From Acidilobus sp. 7A (GTDB lineage: Archaea; Thermoproteota; Thermoprotei_A; Sulfolobales; Acidilobaceae): a stretch of DNA of 64,000 nt. The translations under genes and the position numbers were made by a program. This document shows positions 16,039 through 24,690 of the stretch, piece by piece. Location: contig NZ_CP010515.1 of NCBI RefSeq assembly GCF_003431325.1, forward strand, positions 1,302,001 through 1,366,000, in the 5' to 3' direction. The notes beneath the pieces are model-generated. The model saw only the letters and a program-made list of their open reading frames with translations. It was not told where the DNA came from and searched no databases. The first letter of the stretch is position 1. Each line of letters begins with the position of its first letter.

Positions 16039-17280
16039 CTAGCATTTAAGAACCTCCTTACTGCTTACGTCCCTCTTAACGACGCAGCCAGGGTATATTA
16101 TGGCATATGATCCTATCTTAACTCCTGGCATGAGAGACACGTTTATCCCCGTCTGGGAGTGTCCTCCCATTATGGCGCCCAACTTGTTTATGCCCGTATC
16201 TATGACGGCGTCCTTGACTCTCATCTTAACCGTGGCATGATCAAACCTCAAGTTAGCTGTTATGGTTCCGGCGCCCAGGTTCACGTCCTCCCCAATGACG
16301 CTGTCTCCAACATAGTTGAAGTGCGGCGCCCTGGCTTCCTCCATGAGTACAGACGCTTTCACTTCAACTGCGTAGCCTGCCTTAGCGCCTCTAAGCAACA
16401 CCGTGTCAGGCCTTATGTGTGTCGAGGGCCCGACCTTTGCGTCGTCCCCTATATATGCAGGGCCTTCAATGACTGCGTAGGGGCCTACATCAGCCCTCTC
16501 CCCTATATATGCAGGGCCTTCAACTATGGCAGTGCTGTGCACCTCACCCTTTATTATTAGCCCCCTTACCTCCTGCTGTAGCGCCCTCCTGTTGGCTAAC
16601 AGGTACTCCCAGGGCCTTCCTATGTCTAGCCAGTCCTCCATGTCTATAGCGACTGTTTCAATGCTGCTGTTCCTGGCCAACATGTTTATGGCGTCAGTCA
16701 CCTCAAACTCACCCCTAGGTGACGGCTTAAGGGCCTCGAGGTAGCGAGTGAAGTCATAGTCTACAGCGAGCGCTCCGGAGTACACTAGGTTGCCTGTGAC
16801 CTCCTCCCTGGGCGGCTTTTCGACCACTTTCTCTACAAACCCTCCGCGGAGGATCACGACGCCGTAGTTCCAAGGCTCTGAAGCCTTAGCCGTCAGTATA
16901 GTATATGGCTTCATGGTAGATATGACGTCATAGGCCCTGTCCGTAAGAAACAGGTCACCATAGACTATTAGGTAGCGCCCTGGCCCCCCAGTCTCTAAGG
17001 CTTTCTTAATAGCGTCGCCTGTCCCAAGTTCACTGCCCTGTTCAACAGGCTTGACCTTAAGGCTAAGGTCCTTCGCGCACCTGTCCACGGCACTTATGAT
17101 CTCCTCTTTCATGTAAGATACTACAACTAAAACCTCCTCTGGGTTCACGCGCGCTGACAGCTTCCTCAGGTGACGGCATACGAGAGGCTCACCAAGGATT
17201 GGAAGCAGAGGCTTAGGCCTGGTTTCAGTCAGGGGCCGAAGCCTTGTCCCCTCCCCAGCTGCCAGAATCACGAGCTTCAT
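16039..17280 (-). CDS. Bifunctional sugar-1-phosphate nucleotidyltransferase/acetyltransferase (GlmU-like)
   Basis: A 413-aa two-domain enzyme. Residues 1-230 form a nucleotidyltransferase (LAAGEGTRLRPLT...RPKPLLPI pyrophosphorylase loop, then VYGDLF with the metal-binding Asp), and 240-400 form a left-handed beta-helix of hexapeptide repeats ending in NLGAGTITANLRFDH...GGHSQTGINVSLMPGVKIG. This architecture matches archaeal enzymes that make UDP-GlcNAc or dTDP-sugars by acetylating glucosamine/galactosamine-1-phosphate and then activating the product. The exact sugar cannot be read. An MBL hydrolase gene ends 2 nt upstream in the same operon. Confidence 0.88.
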   Translation of the reverse strand: MKLVILAAGEGTRLRPLTETRPKPLLPILGEPLVCRHLRKLSARVNPEEVLVVVSYMKEEIISAVDRCAKDLSLKVKPVEQGSELGTGDAIKKALETGGPGRYLIVYGDLFLTDRAYDVISTMKPYTILTAKASEPWNYGVVILRGGFVEKVVEKPPREEVTGNLVYSGALAVDYDFTRYLEALKPSPRGEFEVTDAINMLARNSSIETVAIDMEDWLDIGRPWEYLLANRRALQQEVRGLIIKGEVHSTAIVEGPAYIGERADVGPYAVIEGPAYIGDDAKVGPSTHIRPDTVLLRGAKAGYAVEVKASVLMEEARAPHFNYVGDSVIGEDVNLGAGTITANLRFDHATVKMRVKDAVIDTGINKLGAIMGGHSQTGINVSLMPGVKIGSYAIIYPGCVVKRDVSSKEVLKC

Positions 17281-17282
17281 TC

Positions 17283-18194
17283 CTACGACCCTTTAGCCCT
17301 TATCATCCAGGGTGAGGAGTCTGTTTTTAACTCTGCCATGCCGAGCTGCTCCAGGGAGAAGGCATAGCCTAGCAGGCTCCTGGCCCCTATCCACTTGGCC
17401 ACAGGCCCAGCCTCGGGGTAAAGCATGTCGAGGTACTCCTCTAGGGGCCTCCACTCTGGGCTCAGGGATGACCTGAGTTTAAGCAGCTTGCCTATCTTCC
17501 CCCTTATGAGCTCTGAGGCCCAGCTGGAAGCCTCATTTCTGTCTATATCAGGGCCGTGGCCAGGGTGCGCCACCCTCCATGAGTTGTCAGCCATCAGGGT
17601 CATAATCGAACTTATATAATCTGGCACGCTGAGTAGCGTGAGGCCCTCGCCAGGATTTACAGAGTCTCCAACAAAGGCATGATCGTCAACTATGTAACAT
17701 ACGTGGTCGTCTGAGTGCCCAGGGCATGAAATAACTTTTACTAGGCTCAGCCTCACAGGTTCACAGTCGCTTAGCTTGATAAGCCAGTCCTTTCTTGCAG
17801 AAAAGAACCTTAGGATCTCCGAGGTGTTTGAAAACGACGCTTTGGCTATGCTAAGGAGCTCTGGCGGAACTCTGCTAAAAGCCTTGACTAGCGCCCCATA
17901 GCCTTCATAGCTGGGCGCGGACTCCGATATGTACTTTATAGTCCTCTCAGAGGCGCAGACCCTGGCCTGAAGGGGCATCCTGACTATACTGAGCACGTGG
18001 TCCCAGTGCCAGTGGGTTAAGAGCACGTAGTCTACTTTCTCCTCCCTAAGTTCAAGAGGGGGGCCTGACCCTCCATCTATCAGCAGCGTGTAACCGGCTA
18101 TATTAACAAGGTAGCTGTTGGCCGCCTTATCAAGCGGCCTTCCCATGGTCTCCAGCTTCCTTACCTTTATGGTCTCCTGCATTATTGCGCTCAC
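17283..18194 (-). CDS. Metallo-beta-lactamase-fold hydrolase
   Basis: A 303-aa MBL-superfamily protein. The dinuclear metal motif HxHxDH is THWHWDHV near residues 81-88, the third ligand is in CPGHSDDH, and the bridging Asp is in FVGDSVNPGEG. A ~90-residue helical C-terminus follows, as in glyoxalase II and LACTB2-like proteins. It probably hydrolyses a thioester, phosphoester or RNA in the cytosol; the substrate is unknown. It lies directly upstream of the GlmU-like gene (2-nt gap), so the two are co-transcribed. Confidence 0.85.
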   Translation of the reverse strand: MSAIMQETIKVRKLETMGRPLDKAANSYLVNIAGYTLLIDGGSGPPLELREEKVDYVLLTHWHWDHVLSIVRMPLQARVCASERTIKYISESAPSYEGYGALVKAFSRVPPELLSIAKASFSNTSEILRFFSARKDWLIKLSDCEPVRLSLVKVISCPGHSDDHVCYIVDDHAFVGDSVNPGEGLTLLSVPDYISSIMTLMADNSWRVAHPGHGPDIDRNEASSWASELIRGKIGKLLKLRSSLSPEWRPLEEYLDMLYPEAGPVAKWIGARSLLGYAFSLEQLGMAELKTDSSPWMIRAKGS

Positions 18195-18344
18195 AAATGA
18201 CGCTGTTCCAGCGCATTAATACATTAATTTCTGCTCGGTATTTATGCTTCGCCTTAACAGTACTGAAAAGGTGTCAATGTAAGAAATCTAAAAGGCTGCT
18301 GTAGACCTAAAACGTCACTGATAGTCATTTCTGCGGGCACTTTG

Positions 18345-18355
18345 CTTTTAAATAG
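18345..18355 (+). promoter_or_regulatory. TATA box of ndk
   Basis: CTTTTAAATAG ends 32 nt before the TTG start of ndk; initiation about 25 nt downstream would leave a leader of roughly a dozen bases. Confidence 0.55.
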
Positions 18356-18387
18356 CAACCCTAAGAACTGCTCACTAGGGCTCAACC

Positions 18388-18810
18388 TTGATTGAAAGGA
18401 CCCTGGTGTTGGTGAAGCCGGACGGCGTCAGGAGAGGTCTGATAGGCGAGGTCATATCGCGCTTCGAGAGGAAAGGCTTCAGAATAGTTGCTCTAAAGAT
18501 GACCAGGATGTCACGTGAGAAGGCCATGGATTTCTACTCGGTTCACAAAGATAAGCCCTTCTTCAAGGACCTTGTAGAGTTCATGACAAGTGGACCTATC
18601 GTTGCAATGATATTAGAGGGAGACTCTGCTGTCTCAGTTGTGAGGGAGATTATAGGCACTACAGACGGCAGAAAGGCGTCGCCTGGCACAATAAGGGGCG
18701 ACTTCGCTCTCTCAATACAGGAGAACGTTGTCCATGCAAGCGACTCGCCTGAAAGCTTTGAGAGAGAGTCAAAGGTAATCTTCAGCGACGAGGATTACAT
18801 AACCTATTAA
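18388..18810 (+). CDS. ndk: Nucleoside diphosphate kinase
   Basis: A 140-aa NDP kinase that transfers the gamma phosphate of NTPs to NDPs through a phosphohistidine. The N-terminal [19 protein letters not shown] and the catalytic NVVHASDS (H116) are present; the family usually has NVxHGSDS, so Ala117 replaces the common Gly. [12 protein letters not shown] supplies the base-binding loop. TTG start, short leader behind a clear TATA box. Single-gene unit converging with infB. Confidence 0.95.
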   Translation: MIERTLVLVKPDGVRRGLIGEVISRFERKGFRIVALKMTRMSREKAMDFYSVHKDKPFFKDLVEFMTSGPIVAMILEGDSAVSVVREIIGTTDGRKASPGTIRGDFALSIQENVVHASDSPESFERESKVIFSDEDYITY

Positions 18811-18963
18811 TTTCTTTTATGAGATATTAACGAGCCCAGAGCGCCTTTACTTGAGCACATTCATTGATGCTGGAATAAAGAGGCGCGTTGTAGACTTCAG
18901 GACGTAGTTGTGTCACGTTAGCTTGCCTGGGTCTTAGATTGGAACGCCCGTTCATTAAGCACT

Positions 18964-20799
18964 TCATCCAGTGGCGCCAAGCTTGTTAAGGACAAGCGAG
19001 TACTCTTTCTGCCCGAGCTTCTTCTTCAGCTCCGCTATCTCCTTAAGCACTAAGACCTCGTCATCGCTTATGAACTTCCTAAAGTTAGTTAAGAGTTTAG
19101 TTGCGTGGTCAGCGGGCACGTCAGTATAAATGATATCCCCCTCCTCTATGTGTCTGCCAACCATGATTTTGCCCTCTATAGAGATAGCTACCTTACTGCC
19201 AGTCCTGACTATGTCTAGGCTCTTATCGTTATCCTTTATTGCAAGTATTCTTCCAACCTCCCTCCCCTTGGCGCTCAGCAGTGGGTACCCTGGGCGCAGG
19301 ACGCCCCCTAGGACCTCTATGCCAACTATTGCAGGGTCGCTCCTCCTGAAGACAAAGCCGGGCAACACCATGAACTTGCCAGGCCTGACGAGTTGGTTAA
19401 GCTGTGACATTATCTCCTCTTCTTTCAGCTTCTCCCTCCACTCAGTGTACTGGTCAAGCAGGTGGTATATTATGTTGTCCTGGAATATCTTAACGCCGCT
19501 CCTCAGGGCCTCCTCTTCGGCCTCTGGCAGCACCTTCACGTTAAACGCTAGTATGACGCCCAGGCTTCTGTCGGTCTTAGCTGTGAGGCTGGCCTCTAGA
19601 ACGTCGTTCTTCGTCACGTTGCCCACGTCAGCTAACCTCACGGGGATATTGAGCCTCCTCAGGGCCTCAAGCAGCGCTTCAATCGTTCCAAGGGTGTCAG
19701 CCTTCACTATTACTCCGAGGTTCTCGCCCTTGAATATGAGCTCCTTGACCTCTCCCTTTAACTTCTCGGCGATTTCTTTCGCCTCCTCATAACTGGTGGC
19801 CACGTAGAGCGACGAGCCTGCCAGGGCGTCGTCGAGACCTGCGGCGGATATCCTGATGCCTGCGGCCGCCTGTACCTCTGGCACTGAGATGAACTTGACG
19901 CCCTTTGCCCTCATGTCGCTTAGGGGCGCTGGCATCAGAAGGGATCTGACAGTAGTTATTATTGGGCCGTTCTTTCCATTAAGGACTATTATATCACCCT
20001 CCTTAATGACCCCATCGTAGATAATGGCATCTACGGCGGTGCCAAGCCCGGGTATCTCCTTCACCTCCAGCACTGAGCCCTTAGCAGGCCCCTCAGCGTA
20101 TATTAGCCTCTTCTTAAGGTATTGTTGCGTGAGGCCAGCAAGGACTGCTAGGAGGTCGGGTATTCCCTCGCCCGTCTTTGCTGAGACAGGCACTATAGCC
20201 ACGGTCCTTGTGAAGTCCCTTATCCTTGTGAAGAGGTCGGCGCTGAACCCCTGCTCTGACAGGCTGAGCGCTATCTTGCCGTATATCACTTCCTCAAGGT
20301 TCCTCTTGACATCCTCGCTCTGTTTTTCGTAGGATAGGACAAAGGGCTCGTCAGGGTAGGAGACCCAGCCAGGGATCCGATCTATCTTGTTAGCTGCGAC
20401 CAGGAAAGGCACCTTGCGCGACTTAAGCAGGTCGAGGCTCTCATAGGTCTGGTTCTGGAACCCCTTCGTAACGTCAACAACAAGTATTGCGAAGTCGGCG
20501 ACACTGCCGCCCCTCCTTCTCAAGTTTGAGAAGAGCTCATGCCCTGGGGTGTCTATGAATAGCAGGCCTGGTATCGTCAGTTTTACGGGTATGATCTTCT
20601 TAAGGGGCTCTGCCAGCTTCTCTATAACGTCAGCTGGCACAACGCTGGCCCCTATGTGCTGCGTTATGCCGCCGGCCTCCTTGGCAGCAACAGCGGTGCT
20701 CCTTATCTTATCCAGCAGGGAAGTCTTTCCATGGTCCACGTGACCTAGGACTACCACTATGGGTTGGCGCAGTCTCGCCTGTTGCGGCTGGGCTGACAT
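18964..20799 (-). CDS. infB: Translation initiation factor aIF5B (IF-2 family)
   Basis: A 611-aa translational GTPase promoting subunit joining and initiator tRNA positioning. G1 GHVDHGKT (about 19-26), G3 DTPGHE, G4 NKID and G5 SAKTGEGI are all present, followed by domain II (GTAVDAIIYDGVIKEGD), a domain III Rossmann fold (GVIVKADTLGTIEALLEALRR) and a C-terminal barrel. The length is standard for archaeal aIF5B without the eukaryal N-terminal extension. It is transcribed leftward after the sugar nucleotidyltransferase gene, 151 nt away. Confidence 0.96.
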   Translation of the reverse strand: MSAQPQQARLRQPIVVVLGHVDHGKTSLLDKIRSTAVAAKEAGGITQHIGASVVPADVIEKLAEPLKKIIPVKLTIPGLLFIDTPGHELFSNLRRRGGSVADFAILVVDVTKGFQNQTYESLDLLKSRKVPFLVAANKIDRIPGWVSYPDEPFVLSYEKQSEDVKRNLEEVIYGKIALSLSEQGFSADLFTRIRDFTRTVAIVPVSAKTGEGIPDLLAVLAGLTQQYLKKRLIYAEGPAKGSVLEVKEIPGLGTAVDAIIYDGVIKEGDIIVLNGKNGPIITTVRSLLMPAPLSDMRAKGVKFISVPEVQAAAGIRISAAGLDDALAGSSLYVATSYEEAKEIAEKLKGEVKELIFKGENLGVIVKADTLGTIEALLEALRRLNIPVRLADVGNVTKNDVLEASLTAKTDRSLGVILAFNVKVLPEAEEEALRSGVKIFQDNIIYHLLDQYTEWREKLKEEEIMSQLNQLVRPGKFMVLPGFVFRRSDPAIVGIEVLGGVLRPGYPLLSAKGREVGRILAIKDNDKSLDIVRTGSKVAISIEGKIMVGRHIEEGDIIYTDVPADHATKLLTNFRKFISDDEVLVLKEIAELKKKLGQKEYSLVLNKLGATG

Positions 20800-20950
20800 C
20801 TTTGTTTGACCCCCACTACTTGTTTGGGTTTTACCGTTAAGAGTTAATTAGGCTGCTTACTAGTAAGGCCTTCATCGAATGTACTTAATTGGAGGGCCAT
20901 GGAAAGAACTTCTCGCGAGGCCTAGGCGCTTAGCTTAACCTTAAGCTTCC

Positions 20951-21679
20951 CTAGGCAGCGACTTTTGCTAGCGCCTTCAGCTCCTCTGAGGCCTCTTCCA
21001 GGTCCTTGAAGGTGTCTATGCTCCTCCAGTAGAACTTATCTAGAGTGTACTTCACGGCAAGTAGCCTGCCTTCAGATGCGAGCCTTGGGAAGGTCGTCCT
21101 CTCCACGTCGCCCTTCTCGGGCAGGTGGTCCACTATCGAGGGCCTCATTACGTAAACTCCGGCATTTATCCAGTAGTCCCCAAGTACGGGCTTCTCCTTG
21201 AAGGCTTTAATGCGTCCGCTACCGTCGACCTCGACTATACCGTAGGGGCTCTTGAGCTGGACAAGGGCCATGGCGGCCACGGCGTCGCTGTTAGAGTTAA
21301 GGGTCTCAAAGAGCGGCTTAACGTCAACGTTGGTTATTATATCGCCGTTGACTACAACAAAGGCGTCTTGGGACGAGTATGTAAGCCTCGCATTCCTTAT
21401 GGCCCCTCCAGTGCCTAGCGGCTCATCCTCGACAACGTACGAGACTGAGACCCCAAGCTTCGACCCGCTGCCCAGGTACTCAATGATCTTTTCCTTATGG
21501 TATCCTGCGAGGACGACTATATTAGCTATGCCGTTGTTCTTCAGCCAGTCTATCTGCCATGCTATAATTGGCCTCCCAGCGACCTCAACCAGTGGTTTAG
21601 GCCTGTCATCCGTGAGCGGCCTAAGCCTCTTCCCATACCCTCCTGCAAGTATTAGGGCTACGGCCAAGTTCTTCACCAT
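20951..21679 (-). CDS. Sugar-1-phosphate nucleotidyltransferase (mannose-1-P guanylyltransferase-like)
   Basis: A 242-aa single-domain nucleotidyltransferase making NDP-sugars. ALILAGGYGKRLRPLTDDRPKPL carries the signature loop and catalytic Lys; VVNGDIITN carries the metal-binding Asp. There is no beta-helix domain. I start at ATG 21679. A longer in-frame reading (to 21778) would translate the tRNA-Phe gene (its AVAQWESARL-like stretch is the usual product of reading a tRNA) and is wrong. The gene begins 15 nt after the tRNA 3' end and is probably co-transcribed with it. Sugar specificity is not resolved. Confidence 0.88.
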   Translation of the reverse strand: MVKNLAVALILAGGYGKRLRPLTDDRPKPLVEVAGRPIIAWQIDWLKNNGIANIVVLAGYHKEKIIEYLGSGSKLGVSVSYVVEDEPLGTGGAIRNARLTYSSQDAFVVVNGDIITNVDVKPLFETLNSNSDAVAAMALVQLKSPYGIVEVDGSGRIKAFKEKPVLGDYWINAGVYVMRPSIVDHLPEKGDVERTTFPRLASEGRLLAVKYTLDKFYWRSIDTFKDLEEASEELKALAKVAA

Positions 21680-21694
21680 ACCGTCTGAGGCAGG

Positions 21695-21766
21695 TGCCGC
21701 CGCGGGGACTTGAACCCCGGACCACCCGGTCTTCAGCCGGGCGCTCTCCCACTGAGCTACGGCGGC
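21695..21766 (-). tRNA. tRNA-Phe (GAA), no intron, CCA not encoded
   Basis: A complete cloverleaf on the minus strand: acceptor GCCGCCG/CGGCGGC, D-arm GCTC...GAGC, anticodon stem CCCGG-CTGAAGA-CCGGG with anticodon GAA, and T-arm CGGGG-TTCAAGT-CCCCG. 71 nt plus discriminator A. The following bases are CCT, so CCA must be added by the CCA enzyme encoded at 44766-46130. Confidence 0.97.
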
Positions 21767-22049
21767 TTCTTTTTTCATATCTCCCCTTGGCCTTTTAAGT
21801 TCTCATCATTTTTAGCTACATACGCAGAAGTTATGACACCTTGAAGGTAGCTAAGGAGGCTGCCGGGGCTTTTGGGGGTATTCCCAAAGCTTCATAGAAT
21901 TTTAATTAAAATAGTAAATTTAATGAGAGAAAGGTGGACGGCCATTATGGTAAAGGTCGCTCCTTATGTAGCGGCGTGGAGGACCTAGGGATGCCTCAAA
22001 GTAAAAGGGGGTTGTGGTATTTGTTGATGAGGGTGGGCTTGGTCTAACG

Positions 22050-22457
22050 TCAAACGGTCCAGCTCAGCTCCAGCCTTTTGCCTCTACCCCTAACGGTGAG
22101 GCATGGCACTCCCTCCTTTTTGAGCCTCCTGCGGAGCTCCTTGTCAAGGGTTGCTACAACGACGGCGTTGCCTGAAGCCTTCAAGTCACCGGCGAGCTTC
22201 ACTATTGACTCGTCCCCATTTACAGCTGCAGTGCTGACCACTTTTACGTTAAGCCTCCGAATTATGATAGCAGCCTCGGAGGCCCTTTTAGAGAGCTCAT
22301 CGCCGTGCATCGCCATTTCACTAAGCTCGTCAACGACGTTTGTGGTCGTCAGAAGCTCATAGCCGTAGCTTATGGCCTCGTCTATCATGGAGGGCGCTAT
22401 GTTTCCTTTGGCCATCTCTATGAGGAAATTGGCGTCAAGTATAACCTTTATCCTCAA
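22050..22457 (-). CDS. PIN-domain protein
   Basis: A PIN-like nuclease-fold protein of about 135 aa. VILDANFLIEM carries the first catalytic Asp, VVDEL the Glu and ATLDKELRRRLKKEGV the late Asp, as in the archaeal Fcf1/VapC9-like PIN group. The TTG at 22457 overlaps the aIF2-gamma stop as TTGA, which I prefer; an ATG at 22490 would add 11 residues and overlap more. No antitoxin gene is present. Coupling to an initiation factor suggests an RNA-processing or ribosome-quality role rather than a toxin module (inference). Confidence 0.8.
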   Translation of the reverse strand: MRIKVILDANFLIEMAKGNIAPSMIDEAISYGYELLTTTNVVDELSEMAMHGDELSKRASEAAIIIRRLNVKVVSTAAVNGDESIVKLAGDLKASGNAVVVATLDKELRRRLKKEGVPCLTVRGRGKRLELSWTV

Positions 22458-23734
22458 ACCTTCGCTAGCCCCCACCCTATGAGGCGCCACCTGCCAGCTA
22501 TGCGCCTGCTTATTGCGATCCTGACACCTTTCCAGGCTGCAACGGGCCTCCTAAGCCTAACAGTTGCAACGTCCTTGCTGAGGGACACTACGTCCCCCAG
22601 GGTCAGCGCTGGCCCTACCGCGAGCAGGAGGGACTCCCCCTTCGCCAGGGGCTCCACCTTTACCATCTCCTTCATACCAACAACGGTCTCAAAGAGGTGG
22701 TGTTCAATAGTGAGCGTGTCGAACACCTCGGGCATGTGTCCTGCCCTTCCAACTACGTTGCCGGCCAAGTTGTCATTCTTGGTGAGCGAGGGGTCAAGCT
22801 TTGTGCCCACCGCGACAAGGCCGCCAGGCTTGGCCTCCTTTACTTCGTACTTTCCAAAGTGCAGGCTCGCTACCTCCGATATCAGGGGCTCGTACTTTAC
22901 TTTGCCCCCCTCCTTAACCTGGATCCCAGGGCGTATCTCTATTTCATCGCCCACCTTAAGGGTTCCAGAGACCAGGGACCCGCCTATAACGCCGCCCGCC
23001 AGATCATCAGGCGATGTGCCAGGCCTATTGACGTCAAAGCTCCTGATTGCGTACATTAGCGGGGGGCTCGAGAGGTCCCTCTCGGGGGTGGGCACGTACT
23101 CCTGTATCGCGGCCAGGACTGCATCTACGTTAACGCGCTTGAGCGCGCTGACAGGTATTATAGGCGCATCTTCAGCCCAGGTGCCCTCAAGGAACTTCTT
23201 GATTTCCTTATAGTTCTCGTGAGCCCTTTCAGGTGAGACTACGTCAACTTTGTTCTGGATCACTATCAAGTTCTTTATACCTAGGATGGAGAGCGCGAGG
23301 AAGTGCTCCCGCGTCTGTGGCTGCGGGGTCGGCTCGTTAGCGGCCACTACCAGCAGTGCCCCATCCATCAGCGTTGCCCCTGATAACATGGTAGCCATCA
23401 ATATCTCATGACCAGGCGCGTCTATGAACGAGATCCTCCTAAGCAGCCTCGGCTTTGCGCCTGGGTTACACTCACAGACGGGCTCCGTCGAGTAGCGCTC
23501 AGGGAACTCGCAGCCCTCGCATTCCCAAATTTCGCCGTCAGCATAACCCAGCTTTATTGTCATGCTTCTCTTCACTTCCTCGCTGTGTCTCATGGTCCAG
23601 ACACCTGTTAGGGCCTGGACGAGGGTGGTCTTGCCGTGGTCTACATGGCCCACAATGCCTATGTTTACCTCTGGCTGAAGCTTCTCCTCTATGTTAGTCT
23701 CAGCTGCGCGCTCTGTCAACTTTAAAGCCACCAC
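22454..23734 (-). CDS. eif2g: Translation initiation factor aIF2 subunit gamma
   Basis: A 426-aa GTPase that delivers initiator Met-tRNA to the small subunit. GHVDHGKTTLVQALTG is G1, the zinc knuckle CEGCEF...CECN lies near residues 59-77, followed by DAPGHE (G3), QNKVDVV (G4) and domains II/III. The GTG start (GTGGTGGCT) lies about at the expected transcription start behind the TATA-like CTTAAAAAG at about 23755-23765, so the mRNA is probably leaderless. The PIN gene overlaps its stop. Confidence 0.97.
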   Translation of the reverse strand: MVALKLTERAAETNIEEKLQPEVNIGIVGHVDHGKTTLVQALTGVWTMRHSEEVKRSMTIKLGYADGEIWECEGCEFPERYSTEPVCECNPGAKPRLLRRISFIDAPGHEILMATMLSGATLMDGALLVVAANEPTPQPQTREHFLALSILGIKNLIVIQNKVDVVSPERAHENYKEIKKFLEGTWAEDAPIIPVSALKRVNVDAVLAAIQEYVPTPERDLSSPPLMYAIRSFDVNRPGTSPDDLAGGVIGGSLVSGTLKVGDEIEIRPGIQVKEGGKVKYEPLISEVASLHFGKYEVKEAKPGGLVAVGTKLDPSLTKNDNLAGNVVGRAGHMPEVFDTLTIEHHLFETVVGMKEMVKVEPLAKGESLLLAVGPALTLGDVVSLSKDVATVRLRRPVAAWKGVRIAISRRIAGRWRLIGWGLAKV

Positions 23735-23813
23735 AAGTCTAGCTGATTCATACCTCTTTTTAAGCTAGGTGGCCTAAAGGCTGTCACTAAAGAGGGACTG
23801 CTGAAGTAGAAGG

Positions 23814-24547
23814 TTACTGCTGCGGAGTGGCGACCTGCTGGACGGCCGGCCTACTTATAATAACGTTGAGCTGGGCCAGCGACGTCTTTCTCCTCTCAGC
23901 CCTGGGATCTGGGATCCTGTTGCCGCGTACGTCTTCTTCATCTTCTCCCCCTTCTTTGTTGGGTGGAAGCCCGGCGGCCCGCTCAGGAGCACCTTCCTCC
24001 TGACGGACCCAGGCAGGCCTGGGTGCATGGGGAAGCCCGAGGCGTCTGTGCCTCCTGTTATCTTCATTGTGACGCCTGGCATGCCGAGCAGAACACCGTC
24101 GAATTCGTCGCCTATCTTGAGACCAGCGAGCCTTATGGCGACATCGTCAGGGACCGCTATCTGCCAGGCCTTAGCCTTGAACGCAATGGCATCAGACTCG
24201 TCGGCGCCTGCGACTTCGTTGACTAACGCCTTGTGGGCCCACACTTCACCCTCAGGCACGGAGTCGTCAACTATTATCTTGGCTGAGACGTTGGTCTTGC
24301 TGCCCTCAGACCTGAAGGAGAGTGTTATAACGCCTACGCTGTCAAGGCCCAACCTCTGCGCTAGCTTGGAGCTCAGCTTGACCTTAGGCAGCTCAGTCCT
24401 CTCCTGCTCTTTGGTCTTTTTCATGGAGTCCGTGTAGGCTATGCTGTCGTCCTCTACGCCCTTCACCTTAACCTTTACCTCAGGCCCCTTTGCCGAGGGG
24501 TCCGATATCACTACCCTTAACGGGGGCCTTTCCTCCCTACCTGGCAA
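23814..24547 (-). CDS. rps6e: Ribosomal protein S6e, with apparent frameshift near the C-terminus
   Basis: The first ~205 residues are a clear S6e (RVVISDPSAKGPEVKVKV, FPMHPGLPGSVRRKVLLSGPPGF, KKGEKMKKT). Read without correction the frame then ends in an unrelated RRRWPSSTLL. One base inserted near 23928-23935 switches to a frame reading VRGNRIPDPRAERRK and on to a stop at 23814, which is the expected S6e continuation (KTVRGN...). A single G is probably missing (sequencing error or true mutation). The TTG start has GAGGTG eight bases upstream and a TATA box at 24597-24607. Confidence 0.88.
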
Positions 24548-24632
24548 CTTCAGCGCACCTCAGCGCCAAGTCTCCCTTGGGCTCGGAAGGGAAAAGGCTT
24601 AAAAAGCTAATACGTCCTTGGGCCTACCTAAT

Positions 24633-24675
24633 CTGGCCTCCTCCCCGCCCTGAAGGGCGAGGCTTTCGGTTGTAA
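24633..24675 (-). repeat. Solo IS605-type right-end hairpin, copy 2
   Basis: Minus strand TTACAACCGAAAGCC, then stem CCTCGCCC-TTCA-GGGCGGGG and GAGGAGGCCAG. It lies between the S6e promoter and the 3' end of the phosphoglycerate mutase gene. Same family as copies at 4806, 38711, 41191 and 55957. Confidence 0.75.
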
Positions 24676-24690
24676 ATGCCTGTACGGCTA

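Noticed and set aside
20951-21778. 275-aa reading of the sugar nucleotidyltransferase starting at 21778
   Set aside because: The first 33 residues are the translated tRNA-Phe; the family start matches ATG 21679.
22050-22457. VapC toxin of a VapBC module
   Set aside because: No antitoxin gene is adjacent; the gene is coupled to aIF2-gamma and fits the housekeeping PIN group better.
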